Below are positions 60,101 to 64,000 of a stretch of DNA of 64,000 nucleotides, piece after piece (the stretch's first letter is position 1; each line of letters starts with the position of its first letter). The notes below the pieces were generated by a model. It worked only from the letters and a program-made list of their open reading frames with translations. It did not search any database and had not been told where the DNA came from. Location: contig NC_064838.1 of assembly GCF_024166365.1 (NCBI RefSeq), positions 73,176,001 through 73,240,000 on the forward strand, written 5' to 3'. Both the position numbers and the translations under genes were made by a program. This stretch comes from Elephas maximus indicus (taxonomy: Eukaryota > Chordata > Mammalia > Proboscidea > Elephantidae).

Positions 60101-63100
60101 TATCCTTCTCTATACTATATTCTTCTATAATCTGTATTTTATCTTTCAAATTCTATATTCTACATTCTATATTCTATTTTCTATACTGCATATTCTTCTA
60201 TATTTTATATTCTACATTCTATAATCTACATTCTTCTATATTCTGTATTCTACGTTCTGCATTCTATATTCTAAATTCTTGTATATTTTATATTCTTCTA
60301 TGTTCTATGTTCTTTGTTCCACATTCTATATTCTTCTGTTTTCTATATTCTGCTTTGTGCGTTCTATATTCTATAATCTTTATTCTTCTATATCCTATAT
60401 TCTACATTCTTCATTCTATATTCTAATGTTTTCTATATTCTCCCTCTACATTCTATATTCTATATACTTCTATATTCTTTTATATTCTATAATCTATATT
60501 CTTCTGAATTCTATATTCTCCCTTGTATGTTCTGTATTCTATATTCTATACACTTATGTATTGTGTAATCTATAGACCCCTACATTCCATATTCTGTATT
60601 CTATGTTCTGTTTCACATTTTACATATTATATTCTATATTCCAAATTTGTCAATATTCTATATTTTCTATATACTATATTCTTCTTTATTTTATTCTTTA
60701 TTCCATATACTACATTCTGTATTCTGTATTGTATAGACTATAGTCTGCATTCTATATTCTAAATTCTTCTATATTCTTTATTCTTCTCTCATCTATATTC
60801 TGTGTTCTGTATTCTATATTCTACATTCTGTATTATTCTATATTCTACTTTCTGTATTCTAAATTTTTCTATACTCTATATTTTTCTCTATTCTATATTC
60901 TGTACTATACATCCTAAAATCTATATTCTGTATTCTTGTATATTCTATATTCCATATTCTATACTCTACATTCTATATTCTTCTATATTCTTTAATCTAT
61001 ATTCTTCTACATTCTATATCCTATATTCTTCTATATTGTATGTCCTATATCCTGTATTCTATATTCAATATACTGTATTCATCAATATTCTATATTCTTC
61101 TATGTTCTATCTTCTGTCTTCTGGCATATATTCTATGTTCTACATTCTATATTCTTCGATATTCTATATTCTTCTGTATTCTGTGTTTTACATTCTCCTA
61201 TAATCTATATTCTTTTACATTCTGTATTCTATCTTCTATGTTGTATATTCTTCTATGTATTCTATTCTTCTATATTTTATATTATTTATTCCATAGTCTA
61301 TATTCTACATTCAACATTCTATATTCTTCTATATTCTACATTCTAAATTCTATGTTCATCTATATTCTATATTCCATACTCCGTATTCTATATATGATAT
61401 TCTATGTTCCATATTTTATATTCTATATTCTACTATATACTATATTCTGTATTCCATATTCTATAGTCTACATTCTATATTCCATATTCTTCTATTTTCT
61501 ATATTTTTTTATATTCTATATACCATATTCTTCAATATTCTATAATCTATGTTCTATTTTCCATATTCTGTATTCTTCTATATTCTACATTCTATGTTCT
61601 TCTATATTTGATTTTTTATATTCTATATTCCTCTATATTCTCTACTTTATATTTTTCTATATTCTATATTTGTCTATACTCTACCTCCTATATTTTGTAG
61701 TCTATATTCTACATTCAACATTCTATATTCTATCTTCTATATTCTATTTTCTATATTGTGTACTCTATATTCTATATTCTTTTATATTCTGTATTCTACA
61801 TTCTATATTCTCTTTGTTCTGTGTTCTATATCCTATATTCTTCTGTATACTATGTTCTTCTGTATTCTGTATTCCTTATTCTTTTATATTCTATATCCTA
61901 TGTTCTACATTCTATATTCTTCTGTATTCAATAATTTATATTCTTGTATATTCTATAATCAATATACTTCTACATTCTATATTCTTTATTCTTTTATTTT
62001 GCATATTTTATATCTTGTTTTATATTCATCAATATTCTATATTGTATATTCTTCTATATTCTATATTAAATATTCCATATTCTATATTTATATATTCTAT
62101 ATTCTTCTATGTTCCATAATCTGTATTCTTCTATATTCTGTATTCTACGTTCTTTGTTCTATATAGTACATTCTACATTAAGTATTCTTCTATATTCTAT
62201 AATCTATGTACTTTTATATTCTATATTCTATATCTTATATTCTATATTCCATTTTCATCTTTGTTCTATGTTCTATATTCTTCTATATACTATATTCTAT
62301 ATTCTACATTCCATATTCAATATTCTATCTTCTATATTTTACATTCTATATTCTGTACTCTATATTCTTCTATATTGTGCATTTTATAGATTATATTCTA
62401 TATGCCATATTCATCAACGTTCTATATTCTTCTATATAGTATATTCTTCTATATAGTATATTCTTCTATATTCTATATTCCATTTTCATCAATATCCTAT
62501 ATTCTATCTTCTATGTTCTGTTTTCTATATTCTATATACTACATTCAGTTCTGTGTATTCTATATTCTTCTATATTCTATATTCTGTATTCTACAATCTA
62601 CATTCTATATTTTAAATTCTTGTGTATTCTTTATTCTTCTCTATTCTGTATTCCATGTTCTACTTTCTAAACTGTATATTCTATATTCTTCTATAATCTG
62701 TATTCTATATCCTTCTATATACTATATTCTTCTACATTCTAAATTTTATATTCCATATTCTTCTACATTCTAAATTCTGTATTCTCCTACATGCTATATT
62801 CTGTATACTTCTATATTGTGTATTCTATATGCTATATTCTATATACCATATTCATCAATATTCAGTTTTCTTCTATATTACCCTATATTCTCTATTATTT
62901 ATTCTATATCCTCCTACATTCTGTATCTATGTTCTATATTCTTCAATAATGTATCTTCTATTTTCTGTATTCTCCTATATTCTTTATTCTACATTCTGTG
63001 TTCAATATTCTGTATTCTTCAATATTCTATAATCTGTATTCTTCTACATTCTATATTGTATATTCTTTATCCTTTATTCTTTATACCATATTCATCAATA

Positions 63101-64000
63101 TTCTATATTCTATGTTTTATCTTCTATATTTCATATTCTATATTCTTCAACAGTGTATTATCTATATTCTACTTTCTTCTACATTGTATATTCTATATCA
63201 TATGTTCTATATTCTATATACCATGTTCATCAATATTCTACATTCTATATTCTCCTGTATTCTATATTTGAAACTCTCCTATACTCTATATTCTATATTT
63301 TACATTCTATATTCCTCTACATTCTTTACTCTATGTTCTGTATTGTATATTTTTCAAGAATGTATATTCTATATTCTTCTACATTCTATAATCTTCTGTA
63401 TTCTATATCCTTCTATATTCTATATCCTTCTTTCTTCTATGTTCTTCTATATTCAATATATATATTCTTTTATATTCTATATTCTATGTTGTATATTTTT
63501 CTATATTATGTATTATTCTATACTCTGTTTTATATTCCATATTCTATATTCTGTACTTTACATTCTTCTATATTCTATATTCCATGTTATTCTATATTCT
63601 ACATTCTTCTTTTTACTATATACTATATTCTTCTATATTCCATATTCTATATTCTACATTCTGTATTCTTCTACACTCTATATTCTGTATTCTATTTTCT
63701 ACATTCTAAATTCTATATTATTCTATGTTCTATATTCTTCTCTATTCTGTATTTTCTATATTCTATATTCCATATTCTGTATCCTATATTCCATATTTGG
63801 TGTTCTATGTTCTATATTCTGTATTCTGTATTTTTCTATATACTATATACTTCTGTATTCTGTATTCTATATTCCATAGTCCATATTCTACATTCTCTAT
63901 TCTACATTCCAAATTCTCTATTCTACAGTCTGCATTCTATATTCTAAATTCTTCTATATCCTTTACTGTTCTCTCTTCTTTATTCTTCTCTATTCCATAT
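51148..64000 (+). repeat. Short-period satellite, main block (runs off the window)
   Basis: Nearly 13 kb of the same TATTCTA / TATTCTTCTA array, highly degenerate: adjacent units rarely match over more than a few copies. Non-canonical markers recur: 'ccatattcatcaatattc' or close variants (about 52155, 52891, 56932, 62405, 62846, 63084, 63221) and 'ataatctatatacttctaca' (53092, 57614, 58733 and others). The plus strand is very poor in G. All plus frames tend to stay open; the minus strand has TAG in each canonical unit. No gene, RNA or other mobile element was found inside it. Confidence 0.95.

Noticed and set aside
57614-61950. A fixed 1.4 kb higher-order repeat
   Set aside because: Some marker intervals are near 1.4 kb, but many others are about 0.3 or 0.45 kb, so a single fixed period is not supported.
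49605-63947. Dozens of plus-strand reading frames of 60-359 codons rich in Y, I, L, F and S
   Set aside because: They are direct translations of the TATTCTA satellite, occur in all three plus frames at once and lack any non-repeat domain.
49741-64000. Possible heat-shock elements, because TTC and GAA repeats recall HSF1-bound satellites
   Set aside because: Heat-shock elements need alternating inverted GAA/TTC every 5 bases. Here TTC recurs in one orientation at 7- or 10-base spacing.
49741-64000. A CRISPR array or telomeric/alpha satellite
   Set aside because: No constant repeat with unique spacers, no TTAGGG, no 171-base monomer, and the context is mammalian.

Overview
This is vertebrate, mammalian nuclear DNA: AT-rich, CpG-poor and dense with interspersed repeats, with no intact protein-coding gene that I can support. 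Copies of AfroSINE (tRNA-like SINEs whose 3' end reads like 'ctatgagtcagaatcgact') lie beside fragments of an RTE-type LINE with the same 3' end. That points to an afrotherian. The L1 3'UTR type is the one I associate with elephant, so elephant or another paenungulate is the best guess; this last step is from memory, not from a search.

Layout. 1-5.3 kb: old L1 pieces and two RTE copies facing each other tail to tail. 6.9-15.3 kb: two olfactory receptor pseudogenes of the OR6C type on the minus strand, in quiet sequence with AfroSINE, MIR and L2 remnants. 15.7-22.7 kb: a mosaic of MIR, L1, AfroSINE, one long RTE, L2 and a DNA-transposon remnant. 23.1-23.75 kb: an isolated GC- and CpG-rich block of unknown origin. 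24.9-25.7 kb: a weak retroviral pol-like relic. 26-36 kb: nested retroelements (RTE with an LTR inside it, stacked L1 3'UTRs, an L1 with ORF1 and 5'UTR, LTRs inside L1 with clear target-site duplications). 37.6-38.5 kb: a third OR6C-type pseudogene, minus strand. 39.6-43.8 kb: the best L1 of the window (ORF2 endonuclease, ORF1 and a 5'UTR with imperfect tandem units). 44-49.7 kb: AfroSINEs, a local direct duplication, a solo LTR with target-site duplication, an L1 3'UTR, a class I ERV LTR and a cut-off MaLR-like LTR.

From 49,741 to the window end runs about 14 kb of degenerate short-period satellite built from a 7-base unit (TATTCTA) and a 10-base variant (TATTCTTCTA), broken only by one RTE insertion. 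It is the most unusual object here. It carries recurring non-canonical marker blocks, one strand almost lacks G, and its many long 'ORFs' are a by-product of the unit sequence.

The genic context is a decayed stretch of an olfactory receptor (OR6C) cluster: three same-strand receptor copies, each broken differently, separated by repeat insertions. No pathway or operon-like organisation is expected or seen.
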